From positions 930,001-994,000 of the forward strand of contig OZ244968.1 in the NCBI GenBank assembly GCA_965222645.1: a stretch of DNA of 64,000 bases, written 5' to 3'. Shown here one piece after another: positions 36,404 to 45,954 of this stretch. The translations under genes were made by a program, and so were the position numbers. The notes beneath the pieces are model-generated. The model worked only from the letters and a program-made list of their open reading frames with translations, was not told where the DNA came from and did no database searches. How positions within the stretch are numbered: position 1 is the stretch's first letter; each line of letters starts with the position of its first letter. The DNA comes from JABDMH01 sp965222645 (GTDB taxonomy: Bacteria > Bacteroidota > Bacteroidia > Chitinophagales > Saprospiraceae).

Positions 36404-38026
36404 ATGATTGCATCAAGAAACAGTGTTTTTACGAACCTTAGGTATGACATCCCCGCTTCTATCGTTGTATTTCTAGTAGCAGTTCCGCTCTGTCTGGGTA
36501 TTGCCCTAGCGTCGGGTGCTCCCCTTTTCTCCGGTATTATCGCCGGTATTGTTGGAGGTATTGTTGTTGGATCACTCAGTGGTTCATCTCTGGGAGTTAG
36601 TGGACCTGCTGCAGGGCTGGCAGTAATTGTTTTGTCAGCGATCAACGAGCTTGGGACCTTCGAGATTTTCTTACTTGCGGTTGTATTAGGTGGAATCTTT
36701 CAGTTATTGCTTGGATTTGCAAAAGCCGGTATAATCGGTTACTACTTTCCTTCTTCGGTCATAAAGGGAATGCTTTCCGGTATCGGTGTTATCATTATCC
36801 TGAAGCAAATTCCGCATGCCTTTGGTTATGACAAGGATTATGAGGGAAGCCTTGCCTTTGCTCAGCCTGATGGTCATAATACAATTTCACAACTGTATTA
36901 TATGTTTGAGGCTATAAGTCCGGGAGCGGTTATCATCACACTTTTATCATTGGCAATATTGGTATTGTGGGAGCAACCATTTATCAAGAAAATCAAACTT
37001 TTCCAGATCGTACAAGGACCCCTCCTTGTAGTAGCTCTGGGTATCCTACTCAATATAATTTTCCAAAATTACAGCGGTCTGATGCTCAATGCGGAGCAAA
37101 TGGTGGCAATTCCAGTTCCCGAATCTATTCAGGGTTTCTTTGCTCAATTTACACTTCCCGATTTCAGCCAAATTGGAAACATGGCTGTATGGACGACAGG
37201 GATCACGCTAGCGGTAGTTGCCAGTCTGGAAACTCTGCTTTGTCTGGAAGCAACAGATAAATTGGATCCATATAAAAGAGTTTCTCCTGCAAATAGGGAA
37301 CTTCAGGCCCAAGGTGTAGGAAATATTATATCGGGTCTAATCGGAGGACTGCCAATCACACAAGTAATAGTAAGGAGTTCGACCAATATCCAGTCCGGTG
37401 GACGTACCAAAATGTCGGCCATCTTGCATGGATTCATACTGCTGGGTTGTGCTATGAGTATCCCCATCGTACTCAACCTTATTCCCTTGGCCAGCTTAGC
37501 AGCCATTCTGTTTCTTGTGGGATATAAACTGGCGAAACCCAGTGTGTTCAAAGAGATGTATCTGCTGGGACAAAGGCACTTTATACCTTTTATCGTCACC
37601 ATCGTCGGTATTGTATTTACAGATCTACTTGTGGGAATTGGAATTGGGCTGGTAGTTGCCATTTTCTATATTCTCTACAACAACTACAAGAAACCCTTCT
37701 TGTTTGTCAAGGATCAACATAGAAAAAATGGCATTATTCACCTGGAATTAGCTGAGGATGTGACCTTTATCAATAAAGCAAGTATTCAAAGGACTCTAAG
37801 TCAAATTCCAGATGGCGCAAAGGTAATAATCGATGCATCCAAGTCAATCCATATTGATCAGGATGTCATTGAAATTATTGAGGAGTTTGAAACGAATGCT
37901 GCCTACAGAGAAATCGATCTAAAACTAATAGATTTTAAATCGGTCGATCTTAAAAATCAAGTTAAGGAAGTGGAAAATGCCCTTGAAAACAATTTGATTT
38001 CCCGGGAAAAAAATACACTAGTCTAG
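36404..38026 (+). CDS. SulP-family anion transporter (likely bicarbonate)
   Basis: This 540-residue inner-membrane transporter has 10-14 hydrophobic helices. The SulP signature appears early (YDIPASIVVFLVAVPLCLGIALASGAP), then GSLSGSSLGVSGPAAGLAV, and later LEATDKLDPYKR and GLIGGLPITQVIVRSS. The C-terminal 110 residues form a degenerate STAS-like domain (LELAEDVTFINKASIQRTL). SulP proteins move sulfate, bicarbonate or other anions. Bicarbonate is favoured because a beta-carbonic anhydrase follows on the same strand. Probably repressed by the divergent TetR protein. Confidence 0.9.
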   Translation: MIASRNSVFTNLRYDIPASIVVFLVAVPLCLGIALASGAPLFSGIIAGIVGGIVVGSLSGSSLGVSGPAAGLAVIVLSAINELGTFEIFLLAVVLGGIFQLLLGFAKAGIIGYYFPSSVIKGMLSGIGVIIILKQIPHAFGYDKDYEGSLAFAQPDGHNTISQLYYMFEAISPGAVIITLLSLAILVLWEQPFIKKIKLFQIVQGPLLVVALGILLNIIFQNYSGLMLNAEQMVAIPVPESIQGFFAQFTLPDFSQIGNMAVWTTGITLAVVASLETLLCLEATDKLDPYKRVSPANRELQAQGVGNIISGLIGGLPITQVIVRSSTNIQSGGRTKMSAILHGFILLGCAMSIPIVLNLIPLASLAAILFLVGYKLAKPSVFKEMYLLGQRHFIPFIVTIVGIVFTDLLVGIGIGLVVAIFYILYNNYKKPFLFVKDQHRKNGIIHLELAEDVTFINKASIQRTLSQIPDGAKVIIDASKSIHIDQDVIEIIEEFETNAAYREIDLKLIDFKSVDLKNQVKEVENALENNLISREKNTLV

Positions 38027-38310
38027 TGCACCATTTATGAAGTATTCGATATTGGTGACGAGGTTATTTTTTGGCAGGTCGAAGAAGCGAAACCGCAATT
38101 GGCCGCAGCTAGGTAAGCCTGCTTATCTGCGGTATCGCAGGCAGGGCTTTTGATGACGACGAGCTGGCATTAAAGAATCCAATTGATGCACCTGATTTAT
38201 TTGCTACTGTCAACTAGATCGGGAGGCCGTCAGCCAATATTAAAGATAGGAGCACAACGCATGAGAAAAATTTCAGGTAATCAACAACAATAAAATCCAA
38301 AGTTGGAGAA
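38027..38310. other. Intergenic region with a weak hairpin and possible coding remnant
   Basis: These 284 bases hold a GCCTGC / GCAGGC stem at 38117-38142 with a long loop, followed by GGGCTTTT. Short frames in different phases (WQVEEAKPQLAAAR at 38072, DDDELALKNPIDAPDLF at 38152) look like pieces of a decayed gene, but I cannot name it. Confidence 0.3.
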
Positions 38311-38634
38311 ATGATTTTATCTGCGGAGAAAACACTTTTGGAAGATATTGATTTTGCACGGAAGGCAGGTTTTTCAGAGGATTTTTTTTACTCAGAAGGA
38401 TACCTGGTGGGTAGAAATACGAAGAATAAATACGATAAGTCAGAGTGCGCCCTTGTCGAGTTTTGCAGGCATGAGGGACAGAGTGATCCGTCGGACGCCT
38501 CTATTTTATTCTTGATCGAATGTGATGATGGGATCAGGGGTTGCTTGAGTAGTGCATATGGTCATTATGCAGACAGCGAGGTAATTGATTTTGTATTATC
38601 CCTGCGAAGAAAAACCAGCAGTACCGAAAATTGA
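38311..38634 (+). CDS. Hypothetical 107-residue protein
   Basis: I do not recognise this protein. It is acidic, with no signal peptide or membrane helix, and ends in a mixed-charge helix. The start is supported by a GGAG sequence three bases before the ATG. It lies between the SulP transporter and the carbonic anhydrase on the same strand, with 41 bases to the latter, so it may belong to the same unit. Cysteines at residues 46, 51, 70 and 77 are notable for so short a protein and could bind metal, though no classic motif is seen. Confidence 0.65.
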   Translation: MILSAEKTLLEDIDFARKAGFSEDFFYSEGYLVGRNTKNKYDKSECALVEFCRHEGQSDPSDASILFLIECDDGIRGCLSSAYGHYADSEVIDFVLSLRRKTSSTEN

Positions 38635-38675
38635 AGGATTTAAATTTTTTAAAAAAAATAAAAAAATAAAATAAA

Positions 38676-39344
38676 ATGAGTACCACTTCAAATAGTTCAA
38701 ACCTGGCACCTACCCAAACATCTGACTCACAAAGTGCTATGAAAATAGCACAGGCACTCCAGATGATGAAGGATGGAAACGACCGATTCGTCAGCGGTAA
38801 GGCAGTCTCTCGTGACCTACATGCCCAGGTAAGGCAAACGGCTAACGGACAGTACCCGTTTGCTGCCGTAGTCAGTTGTATTGATTCTCGCATACCCACT
38901 GAGATCGTCTTTGATCAAGGCATAGGTGACATCTTTAATGCAAGGATTGCTGGCAACTTTGTGAATGAGGACATTCTGGGGAGCCTGGAATTTGCCTGTA
39001 AACTAGCGGGCTCAAAGCTGATTGTCGTGATGGGTCACACCTCCTGTGGGGCTGTTAAGGGCGCCTGCGATCACGCCCAACTCGGAAATCTGACTCAGAT
39101 GCTGGATAAAATAATGCCAGCGGTCCAATCTGTGAGCACACTCCCCGATGAGGAGCGCTCTTCAAAAAATCTGAATTTCGTCAATAAAGTTGCGGAAAAG
39201 AACGTAGAACTTACGATAGCTGAGATTCAGGCGAAGAGTCCCGTTTTAAATGAGATGTATCGAAATGGAGAAATTGACATCGTTGGGGCAATGTATGATG
39301 TGCAGTCCGGCTCTGTAACCTTTTTTGACAAGACTCCTGCTTAA
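38676..39344 (+). CDS. Beta-class carbonic anhydrase
   Basis: This 222-residue zinc enzyme interconverts CO2 and bicarbonate. Zinc ligands are visible: C68 with the Asp-Arg dyad D70/R72 (SCIDSRIP), H121 and C124 (GHTSCGAVKGAC). The N terminus begins with a serine/threonine-rich stretch without a clear signal peptide, so it is probably cytoplasmic. The ATG follows a long A-rich leader, a common mark of strong translation starts in this phylum. With the SulP gene upstream it would support bicarbonate uptake and hydration balance. Confidence 0.95.
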   Translation: MSTTSNSSNLAPTQTSDSQSAMKIAQALQMMKDGNDRFVSGKAVSRDLHAQVRQTANGQYPFAAVVSCIDSRIPTEIVFDQGIGDIFNARIAGNFVNEDILGSLEFACKLAGSKLIVVMGHTSCGAVKGACDHAQLGNLTQMLDKIMPAVQSVSTLPDEERSSKNLNFVNKVAEKNVELTIAEIQAKSPVLNEMYRNGEIDIVGAMYDVQSGSVTFFDKTPA

Positions 39345-39386
39345 TTACAGCACTTTTTCTTATTTAGCTGGGTAAATCCATGATAC

Positions 39387-40073
39387 ATGTCAAAGATTAA
39401 ACTTATTCTTTTAGTTCCATGTCTCATTTTTGCCGGAACCAGCATGGGACAAGAAGAGGATTTTGGAAACTGGCTCATGTACTTTGGCACTAATCGTGTG
39501 GCTGAAAAATGGAGTATTCATTCCGAAGTCCAATATCGAAATCACACAATAGAGCCCGTAAATATCGAGCAATTGCTGCTGCGTACCGGTATCAATTACC
39601 ACATTTCCAGCGATGCCATCGTTACTTTGGGCTACGGGTATGTAGCATCCCATGATTTTGAGAGTGTACAAAAAGAACCTGAATCCGTTGAACACCGGAT
39701 TTTTCAACAATTGATTCTAAAAAACAGAATCAGTCGCGTGAGGTTTGAACACAGGTATCGCATCGAACAAAGGTGGGTAAATAATAAATACAGAAACCGT
39801 TTCAGATACCGCATCATGACACAGGTTCCGATTAATAATCCATCATTTACAGCAGGGACTTTCTCTCTTGCTCTTTACAATGAGATCTTTGTCAATGGGG
39901 AAAAGGTATTTTTCGATCGGAACAGGCTCTATGGTGCATTGGGTTACCATTTTAATGAACACACTCAGCTTCAGCTGGGCTATTTACGCCAACGGGTTAA
40001 CGAGTTTGGAAAAAATTATCTGCAACTCGCGGTGATATTTAATCCGGATCTGAGACGAAGGGAAAATGAATAA
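39387..40073 (+). CDS. DUF2490 outer membrane beta-barrel protein
   Basis: This 228-residue exported protein has a signal peptide (LILLVPCLIFAGTSMGQ) and alternating strands typical of DUF2490 barrels: EDFGNWLMYFGTNRV, WSIHSEVQYRNH, and a final LQLGYLRQRV ... LQLAVIFNPD. It follows the carbonic anhydrase by 42 bases. These proteins are presumed outer-membrane barrels of unknown function. Confidence 0.85.
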   Translation: MSKIKLILLVPCLIFAGTSMGQEEDFGNWLMYFGTNRVAEKWSIHSEVQYRNHTIEPVNIEQLLLRTGINYHISSDAIVTLGYGYVASHDFESVQKEPESVEHRIFQQLILKNRISRVRFEHRYRIEQRWVNNKYRNRFRYRIMTQVPINNPSFTAGTFSLALYNEIFVNGEKVFFDRNRLYGALGYHFNEHTQLQLGYLRQRVNEFGKNYLQLAVIFNPDLRRRENE

Positions 40074-40113
40074 CACAATGAAAAGGCAATATTTTCCTCT
40101 GGTACCGGTGTTT

Positions 40114-40653
40114 CTATTTCTTGCGAAGCGCCATAAAAATTAGCTTCGTGCAAATTGCGAATAAAACGGCAAGACTATTAAATATGATGTCTTGTATATC
40201 AAACACACGATCCGGAATAAAGAGCTGAAGACACTCATCTAAAATTCCCACGCAAATGGGTATGATCATGGCTAGCAATGAAGGTATCGGCACACGATGT
40301 CCGTGTTCGATTCTCTCCAACAAGGCCATATGGACTAAAATGGCCAAGGCACTATATTCCAGGAGATGACTCCTCTCCGGCATTCCCAAACGCAGAAAAA
40401 ACATGATATAAACTGCCGAAATGCTAATTAAAATGACTAATTCCTTTTTACTAGGTCTTGTCTTCATTGCATGCAGCAGAACGGCTATGCCAACAAGTAT
40501 CATTACGACCACAAAAACTATTGCCTGCAGATCCTGACTTGTAAACAATTTTGCAAATGGCTGGCCTAAAAAAAGGGTGGAGTATATCGTTAGGACCACG
40601 GCCGCGATCCAGTACCAAAGCTTCTTCTCCCTTTGTGAACTAAATAATGACAC
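40114..40653 (-). CDS. VanZ-family membrane protein
   Basis: This 179-residue membrane protein has five or so hydrophobic helices and the VanZ motifs LLEYSALAILVHMALLER and GILDECLQLFIPDRVFDIQD, whose glutamate and aspartate residues are conserved in the family. The start is a GTG at 40653. Its role beyond the membrane is unknown. It is convergent with the DUF2490 gene and separated by 150 bases from the next gene on its strand. Confidence 0.82.
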   Translation of the reverse strand: MSLFSSQREKKLWYWIAAVVLTIYSTLFLGQPFAKLFTSQDLQAIVFVVVMILVGIAVLLHAMKTRPSKKELVILISISAVYIMFFLRLGMPERSHLLEYSALAILVHMALLERIEHGHRVPIPSLLAMIIPICVGILDECLQLFIPDRVFDIQDIIFNSLAVLFAICTKLIFMALRKK

Positions 40654-40803
40654 AACAAACAGATTTTTCTATATCCACACTGTTGACTTCGAGAAAAAAT
40701 GACTTTAATCGAAAAATCAAGGTACTTCCCGCCTCTTAGCTCCTGATGGTCACCACCTTTATAGTAGTACCTGTGGAATACCCTTTGCCCCCTGGTCTCA
40801 AGT

Positions 40804-41901
40804 TTACACTTTAACGAAAATCTTATTCCGGTACATTACATACAATCCCAACCAGACCAACAACAATGCTCCTATAGCCCTAAAGACCTCATGCCATTTT
40901 TCAGCCGCGATCTCATACAGACCACTAAACAATAATTCGGAAGTAGAGTTGAAATCAATAAATCGATATCCCAAATAAATCAACAATGAATTTAATCCAA
41001 TCACTTTGAAGAAAAATGCCCACCTCCTGTAGCCCAGCACTTCAATAATCCAATAAAAAAGAGCTAATAAAATGCTAGCCATACCCGCTGTAAGCAAAAT
41101 AAATGAGCTGCTCCATAAATGTTTATTTATGGGAAAATGCAGGTCCCAGATCAGACCCAGGACTATGCCCATTAGTCCGAATCCAAGCAGTCTGGCCACC
41201 TTACCTTTTTCAGACATACTACTCTTTTGTAAAAGTTCACCTGCCAAAGACCCTGCAATGGTAAGGCAAAGTGCGGGAAACTGTGTTAAAATCGCGAGTT
41301 CATCATAGGTCTTCTGCAACAGCCGGCCTGGCATAAAATTACGGTCAATCCATCCAACAAGGTTACCTTCAAAACTTAGATCACCAGCGCCATATCCGGG
41401 TACAGGGGCTAAGAATAATAGAGCATAATACCCGATCAATATTCCGGCAATCCACCAAAATCGCCTTATCCAATTGAAGTTTAAAACCAGGATTACGGTG
41501 ACAAAGGATGCAAAACCTATTCGTCCTAAGACACTGCCCAATCTTATCTGTGTGGGTTCCCAAATAGGTAGAGGAGCATTTTTATAGAGTATACCCAAGA
41601 GAATCAAAACGATCATTCTGAAAAAAGCCTTTCGATAGATTCTTCTCTTTTCTACCCCTTTCTCCAAAGCTACCCCTACTGAATATGTAATTGAAACCCC
41701 TGCTATAAATAAAAACAAAGGAAAAATAAGATCGTAAAAAGTGAATCCATTCCAGGCAGGGTGTTTAAACTGATCCGCTAAGGTATCTACCCACCTCCAT
41801 CGAGTCTTTCCATGCAGCAATGTAATAAACGCGCCACCTCCTGAAATCAACAGCATATCAAACCCCCTGAGGGCATCTAGAGAGAGAAGTCTTTTTTTCA
41901 T
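40804..41901 (-). CDS. DUF5009 / heparan-acetyltransferase-like membrane protein
   Basis: This 365-residue multi-helix membrane protein begins with the family mark LLSLDALRGFDMLLISGGG and has FTFYDLIFPLFLFIAGVSI and RIGFASFVTVILVLNF later. It resembles the bacterial relatives of HGSNAT acyltransferases (DUF5009/DUF1624), which may acetylate sugars across the membrane. I start it at the ATG at 41901 instead of a TTG six codons upstream. It lies 24 bases after the aldo/keto reductase gene on the same strand, so the two are likely cotranscribed. The substrate is unknown. Confidence 0.83.
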   Translation of the reverse strand: MKKRLLSLDALRGFDMLLISGGGAFITLLHGKTRWRWVDTLADQFKHPAWNGFTFYDLIFPLFLFIAGVSITYSVGVALEKGVEKRRIYRKAFFRMIVLILLGILYKNAPLPIWEPTQIRLGSVLGRIGFASFVTVILVLNFNWIRRFWWIAGILIGYYALLFLAPVPGYGAGDLSFEGNLVGWIDRNFMPGRLLQKTYDELAILTQFPALCLTIAGSLAGELLQKSSMSEKGKVARLLGFGLMGIVLGLIWDLHFPINKHLWSSSFILLTAGMASILLALFYWIIEVLGYRRWAFFFKVIGLNSLLIYLGYRFIDFNSTSELLFSGLYEIAAEKWHEVFRAIGALLLVWLGLYVMYRNKIFVKV

Positions 41902-41925
41902 CGGAACTAGATTTCCCAATCCAAC

Positions 41926-42948
41926 TTATTTTGTTTCGATAATACGTTTGATGGCCTTTAATTCGCTATCACTGAATTTAATCTTCTTGAGACTGCCAAT
42001 ATTGTCTAATAATTGACCAGGTGAACTAACTCCCACAAGTACACTGGTCACTCTTTCGTCCTTCAATAACCAGGCAATAGCCATTTGTGCCAGGCTTTGT
42101 TCCCGCGATCTTGCTATATTGTTGAGCTTTTTTACTTTGCTTAAAATCTGGGGAGTTATTTGGGCTCTATTTAGATATCTGCCATCTTTAACTGCTCTTG
42201 ATTCTTCCGGAAATCCCTTCAGGTACTTGTCTGTGAGCACCCCTTGTTCTAAGGGTGAAAATGCGATTGCACCAATCCCCTCGTCGTCCAATGTATTCAG
42301 CAGTGAGCTCTCCACCCAACGGTCGAACATGCTATATCTCGGTTGGTGTATTAGAAGGTGATAGCCCCGCGTCCTCAAGATCTCAGATGCCCGGGCGGTA
42401 TCCTCCGCATTATACTGAGATATCCCGGCATAGAGCGCCTTACCCTGTCGTACTACATCTGCCAATGCACCGATCGTTTCTTCAAGTGGAGTCTTGGGAT
42501 CTCTCCGGTGCGAATAGAAAATGTCAACATAGTTCAGCCCCATCCGTTGCAGGCTTTGATCCAGACTCGCCATGAGATACTTTCGTGACCCCCAATTCCC
42601 ATAAGGTCCCGGCCACATATCCCATCCCGCCTTTGTGGAGATCATCAACTGATCTCGATATCTTCGAAAATCCATTTTGAAAATACGACCGAAGGTTTCC
42701 TCAGCAGCACCATATGGGGGGCCATAATTATTTGCGAGATCAAAATGATTTACACCATGATCAAATGCTGTACGTAAAATAGTCCTTGCATTCGAAAAAT
42801 TATCATCGTGCCCAAAGTTGTGCCACAGACCAAGAGATATCAGTGGCAATCGAATTCCACTTCTTCCACAATATCGATACTTCATTCTACTATAGCGGCT
42901 TTTATGCGCTTCATATCGGGGTAGTCTGGTCTGGTCTCCGATTTTCAT
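41926..42948 (-). CDS. Aldo/keto reductase
   Basis: This 340-residue NADPH-dependent reductase of the AKR fold has the tetrad in order: D in HFDLANNYG, Y in the same motif, K in ISTKAGWD, and H in IFYSHRRD. The pattern resembles the YghZ-like branch (glyceraldehyde-type reductases), with the long MWPGPYGNWGSRKYL insert and C-terminal GVSSPGQLLDNIGSL. A shorter start at MKYRYCGRSG (residue 22) is equally plausible as the fold begins there. Substrate unknown. Confidence 0.9.
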   Translation of the reverse strand: MKIGDQTRLPRYEAHKSRYSRMKYRYCGRSGIRLPLISLGLWHNFGHDDNFSNARTILRTAFDHGVNHFDLANNYGPPYGAAEETFGRIFKMDFRRYRDQLMISTKAGWDMWPGPYGNWGSRKYLMASLDQSLQRMGLNYVDIFYSHRRDPKTPLEETIGALADVVRQGKALYAGISQYNAEDTARASEILRTRGYHLLIHQPRYSMFDRWVESSLLNTLDDEGIGAIAFSPLEQGVLTDKYLKGFPEESRAVKDGRYLNRAQITPQILSKVKKLNNIARSREQSLAQMAIAWLLKDERVTSVLVGVSSPGQLLDNIGSLKKIKFSDSELKAIKRIIETK

Positions 42949-43108
42949 TTTTTTTAACTCAGCATTTAGGTCCTGGCAAAGTAGGAAAAATTACTAACTT
43001 GAATATATTCTCATGCATCTTAGCCCTTGCCCAAATGATTTGGGACACAGCTTAATTTAAAAAGAATAAATTTCTTATCCCTTTGTTGGAAATTACTCCT
43101 GAAGACAC

Positions 43109-43900
43109 ATGAAAAATAACACTGTAAAAATAGCTTTGATACAGATGGAAGTCATCGGAGGAGACCAGGCCGGGAATCTGGAGAGGGCGAGGATCATGAT
43201 CAGTGAAGCAGCCACGAATAAGATAGACTTGATTCTATTGCCTGAGGTTATGGATTTTGGATGGACACATCCATCTGTGTCCGTATACTCGAAAGGCGAG
43301 AAAATAATTTCCACCATTAAAGTAATGGCTGAAATCGCTTATTTGCACAAGATCCATATCTGTTTTGGCTATGGTGAGCGAGTGAATGAAAAGATTTATA
43401 ACTCTGCAGTGTTGCTCAATCCCGATGGGCACATTATCTTAAAACATCGCAAGATAAATGAGCTTGAAGTTGCTCTGGATCTTTATCACCGGGGTAATAA
43501 AATTGAGGTCGCTGAGATCCCGGGCATTGGCAAAGTTGGGCTGATGATATGCGCTGATGCATTTGCTGAGGGAGAAGTTCTTTCTCGTTCGCTAGCATTA
43601 ATGGGTGCAGATTTTATTTTATCTCCATGTGCCTGGGCAGTTGATAAAACACATGACAATAAAACTGACCCTTACGGTGATTTATGGAAAACGGTTTATG
43701 GAAGAGTAGCCAGGGAATTTGGCATTTGTATCTTCGGATGCAGTAATACTGGAGATATTGACAGGGGTCCCTGGAGTCATAGAAAATGTATTGGTAATTC
43801 ACTGGCAGTAGGACCTTCTGGATCGGTCATCGCAAGTGGAGGATACGATCTGGAGGAAATTGTTTATGTCGAATTTAATTCAAAAACGACTTCAAATTAA
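43109..43900 (+). CDS. Carbon-nitrogen hydrolase (nitrilase superfamily)
   Basis: This 263-residue amidase or carbamoylase-like enzyme has the Glu-Lys-Cys catalytic triad: E46 (LLPEVMDFG), K115 (KHRKINELE) and C148 (MICADAF). No signal peptide is present, so it acts in the cytoplasm. The gene is divergent from the reductase and convergent with the transporter operon. The exact substrate cannot be read from the sequence; an amide or N-carbamoyl compound is expected for the family. Confidence 0.88.
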   Translation: MKNNTVKIALIQMEVIGGDQAGNLERARIMISEAATNKIDLILLPEVMDFGWTHPSVSVYSKGEKIISTIKVMAEIAYLHKIHICFGYGERVNEKIYNSAVLLNPDGHIILKHRKINELEVALDLYHRGNKIEVAEIPGIGKVGLMICADAFAEGEVLSRSLALMGADFILSPCAWAVDKTHDNKTDPYGDLWKTVYGRVAREFGICIFGCSNTGDIDRGPWSHRKCIGNSLAVGPSGSVIASGGYDLEEIVYVEFNSKTTSN

Positions 43901-43966
43901 CTGCGCGAAAAAGACCCTCCTCTCTATCACTTCTCACATCCAAAAAAAATTCCCGGGTGGTACTAG

Positions 43967-44965
43967 CTAGTCAAATAGATCAATATTTTCTTTGGTGATT
44001 TTTAGCAATCCCGTATTTACAGAATAAGGCACATTTGTAATGCCGGCTTTCGCATCATCTCCTGAAAGTCTATTGGGCCTATGGACCATGTCAAACAAAA
44101 ACTGAGCACCATACCATGTAAATAGTTCCCTTTTTTGCCCGATAAGCACATCAACTACACCCTCTCGAACCATTTTCAAGTGTTCTGGTTCCCAGTCTAC
44201 TGTTGTCACTTTTATTTGGCCCACTTTACCCGCCTCTTTGATTGCCAGACCGATACCCGGGCCTGTCACTGCATCAAACCCACACATTCCTGCAAGGTCG
44301 GGATTTGCAGAAATAAGGTCTGCAGTTATTTTTGCTGCATTTTCAGTACTTCCCTGACTGTCGTATTTTCCCAAAACCTGAATATCAGGGTATTGCTCGA
44401 CTACATCGAGCAAGCCTCTAAAACCATTTTCCATGTTGGTCTGACCAACCAAGCCGATATAGGCGATTTTCCCGGCTCCATCGATCAGATCAACCATAGC
44501 CTCACCCTGTAGTTTGCCGATTTCATACCAATCGGTACCCAGAAAAGCGTGTCTTTTACTATTTGGAATATCAGAATCATAAACTACAGTTGGAATTCCT
44601 GCATCTACAGCTTTATTTATTGCGGAGGCAATTGCAGGATCGGTACCATTGATCAGTAATCCCGTGGGTCTGGATGGTATAACTTGTTCGATGACACCTA
44701 TCTGGGCAACCACATCCCATTCACTTGGTCCCAGGACTGTTGTTTTTACTCCTTTTGATTTACCCCAGCCATGAAAGGCGGCTTGATCGTGATTGACATA
44801 CATCGGAAAATTGACAAAAGTGGTCACCATCACATATTCCTCATTTTCACCGATTTCCACAGCGGGACCCTCATCAGATATTTCTGCATTTCGAGTATAC
44901 GCCCCTTTACTTGGATCACAACTCAACAAAAAACCGACCAAAAATAATCCTGCAATATATTTCAT
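43967..44965 (-). CDS. Sugar ABC transporter substrate-binding lipoprotein (likely D-apiose)
   Basis: This 332-residue periplasmic binding protein has a lipoprotein signal (LFLVGFLLSC) and the two-lobed Peripla_BP_4 fold (GLLINGTDPAIASAINKAVDAGIP; GTDWYEIGKLQGEAMVDLI; AGMCGFDAVTGPGIGLAI). It overlaps the permease gene by four bases and ends the long minus-strand locus. It belongs to the ribose/xylose class. From its place in a set of apiose genes I infer D-apiose or a close branched sugar as ligand; the literature on this pathway (Carter and colleagues, 2018) began from such binding proteins. Confidence 0.9.
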   Translation of the reverse strand: MKYIAGLFLVGFLLSCDPSKGAYTRNAEISDEGPAVEIGENEEYVMVTTFVNFPMYVNHDQAAFHGWGKSKGVKTTVLGPSEWDVVAQIGVIEQVIPSRPTGLLINGTDPAIASAINKAVDAGIPTVVYDSDIPNSKRHAFLGTDWYEIGKLQGEAMVDLIDGAGKIAYIGLVGQTNMENGFRGLLDVVEQYPDIQVLGKYDSQGSTENAAKITADLISANPDLAGMCGFDAVTGPGIGLAIKEAGKVGQIKVTTVDWEPEHLKMVREGVVDVLIGQKRELFTWYGAQFLFDMVHRPNRLSGDDAKAGITNVPYSVNTGLLKITKENIDLFD

Positions 44966-45954
44966 TCTCTGTTTTTTTTCATAGTGTCGACGGTGGACTT
45001 GTCGACTCTCTTCTTGATAATAATATCAAGTGCCACTGCTAAAATCAATATAACTCCCAAAATAATTTGTTGCCAATATCCTGAAACACGCGCAAGAATC
45101 ATAATGTTTCCGACCAGACCCATAAAGAATGTACCGAGCAATGCGCCAACGATCGTACCATGCCCACCCAATAGACTTGCACCGCCCAGGATGACGGCCG
45201 TAATCACACGGAGTTCCATCCCCTGGCCGGAAGTAGGCATCGCCGCCCCCAATCTTGCGGCGAGGACAATACCGGCAAAACCTGCCAGTAAGGACATCAA
45301 CATAAAAGAATAGATCTTCATTCTCGCTACCGGGATTCCCGAAAGCTCAGCGGCTTTTTCATTTCCACCGATATAATAATACCGTCGAAAAAAAATTGTT
45401 CTTCGTACCAGCAATGCAAAAATGACAACAGCAATAATCATGTACCAAACCGGCATTTGAAAGCCCAGAAATTGGATTTGCCCCAATTGGTTGAATCCGT
45501 CTGGTAAATTTTGAATTCCCGAACCACTTACCATCAAAGCCAGACCCCGGACAATACCCATCATGGCCAGTGTCTGAATAAGGGGGTTTATCCCTAGTCG
45601 CGCCACAAGCCAGCCATTTATAAACCCAATCAATACTGAGGCTGCGAGGGCTATCAAAATGGCCACTGGAACATAAACTCCCCAGTAAAACATCAGATAG
45701 GCAGCAAGCCCACCTGCAAATGCAACCACGGAGCCCACTGAAAGGTCGAAAGAACCAGAAATCAGTAAAATCATCATACCCACCGCTACAATCGCATCGA
45801 TCGAAAGATTGAGAAGTACGAGCGATAAGTTATCCCAGGAAAAGAATTGCTGTGGCCAGATGATACTTCCGACAAGGATCAAAAGCACAATGGTAATCCC
45901 CAGGGTGAATACACGATCCTGAAAGACATTAATATTAAGCATACGCCCAGGCAT
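44962..45954 (-). CDS. RbsC-type sugar ABC transporter permease
   Basis: This 330-residue inner-membrane protein has about ten transmembrane helices and the family marks MMILLISGSFDLSVGSVVAF and MELRVITAVILGGASLLGG near the C-terminal third. It starts with an ATG at 45954, one base after the stop of the ATPase gene, and its stop overlaps the binding-protein start by four bases. A single permease gene implies a homodimer. Confidence 0.93.
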   Translation of the reverse strand: MPGRMLNINVFQDRVFTLGITIVLLILVGSIIWPQQFFSWDNLSLVLLNLSIDAIVAVGMMILLISGSFDLSVGSVVAFAGGLAAYLMFYWGVYVPVAILIALAASVLIGFINGWLVARLGINPLIQTLAMMGIVRGLALMVSGSGIQNLPDGFNQLGQIQFLGFQMPVWYMIIAVVIFALLVRRTIFFRRYYYIGGNEKAAELSGIPVARMKIYSFMLMSLLAGFAGIVLAARLGAAMPTSGQGMELRVITAVILGGASLLGGHGTIVGALLGTFFMGLVGNIMILARVSGYWQQIILGVILILAVALDIIIKKRVDKSTVDTMKKNRE

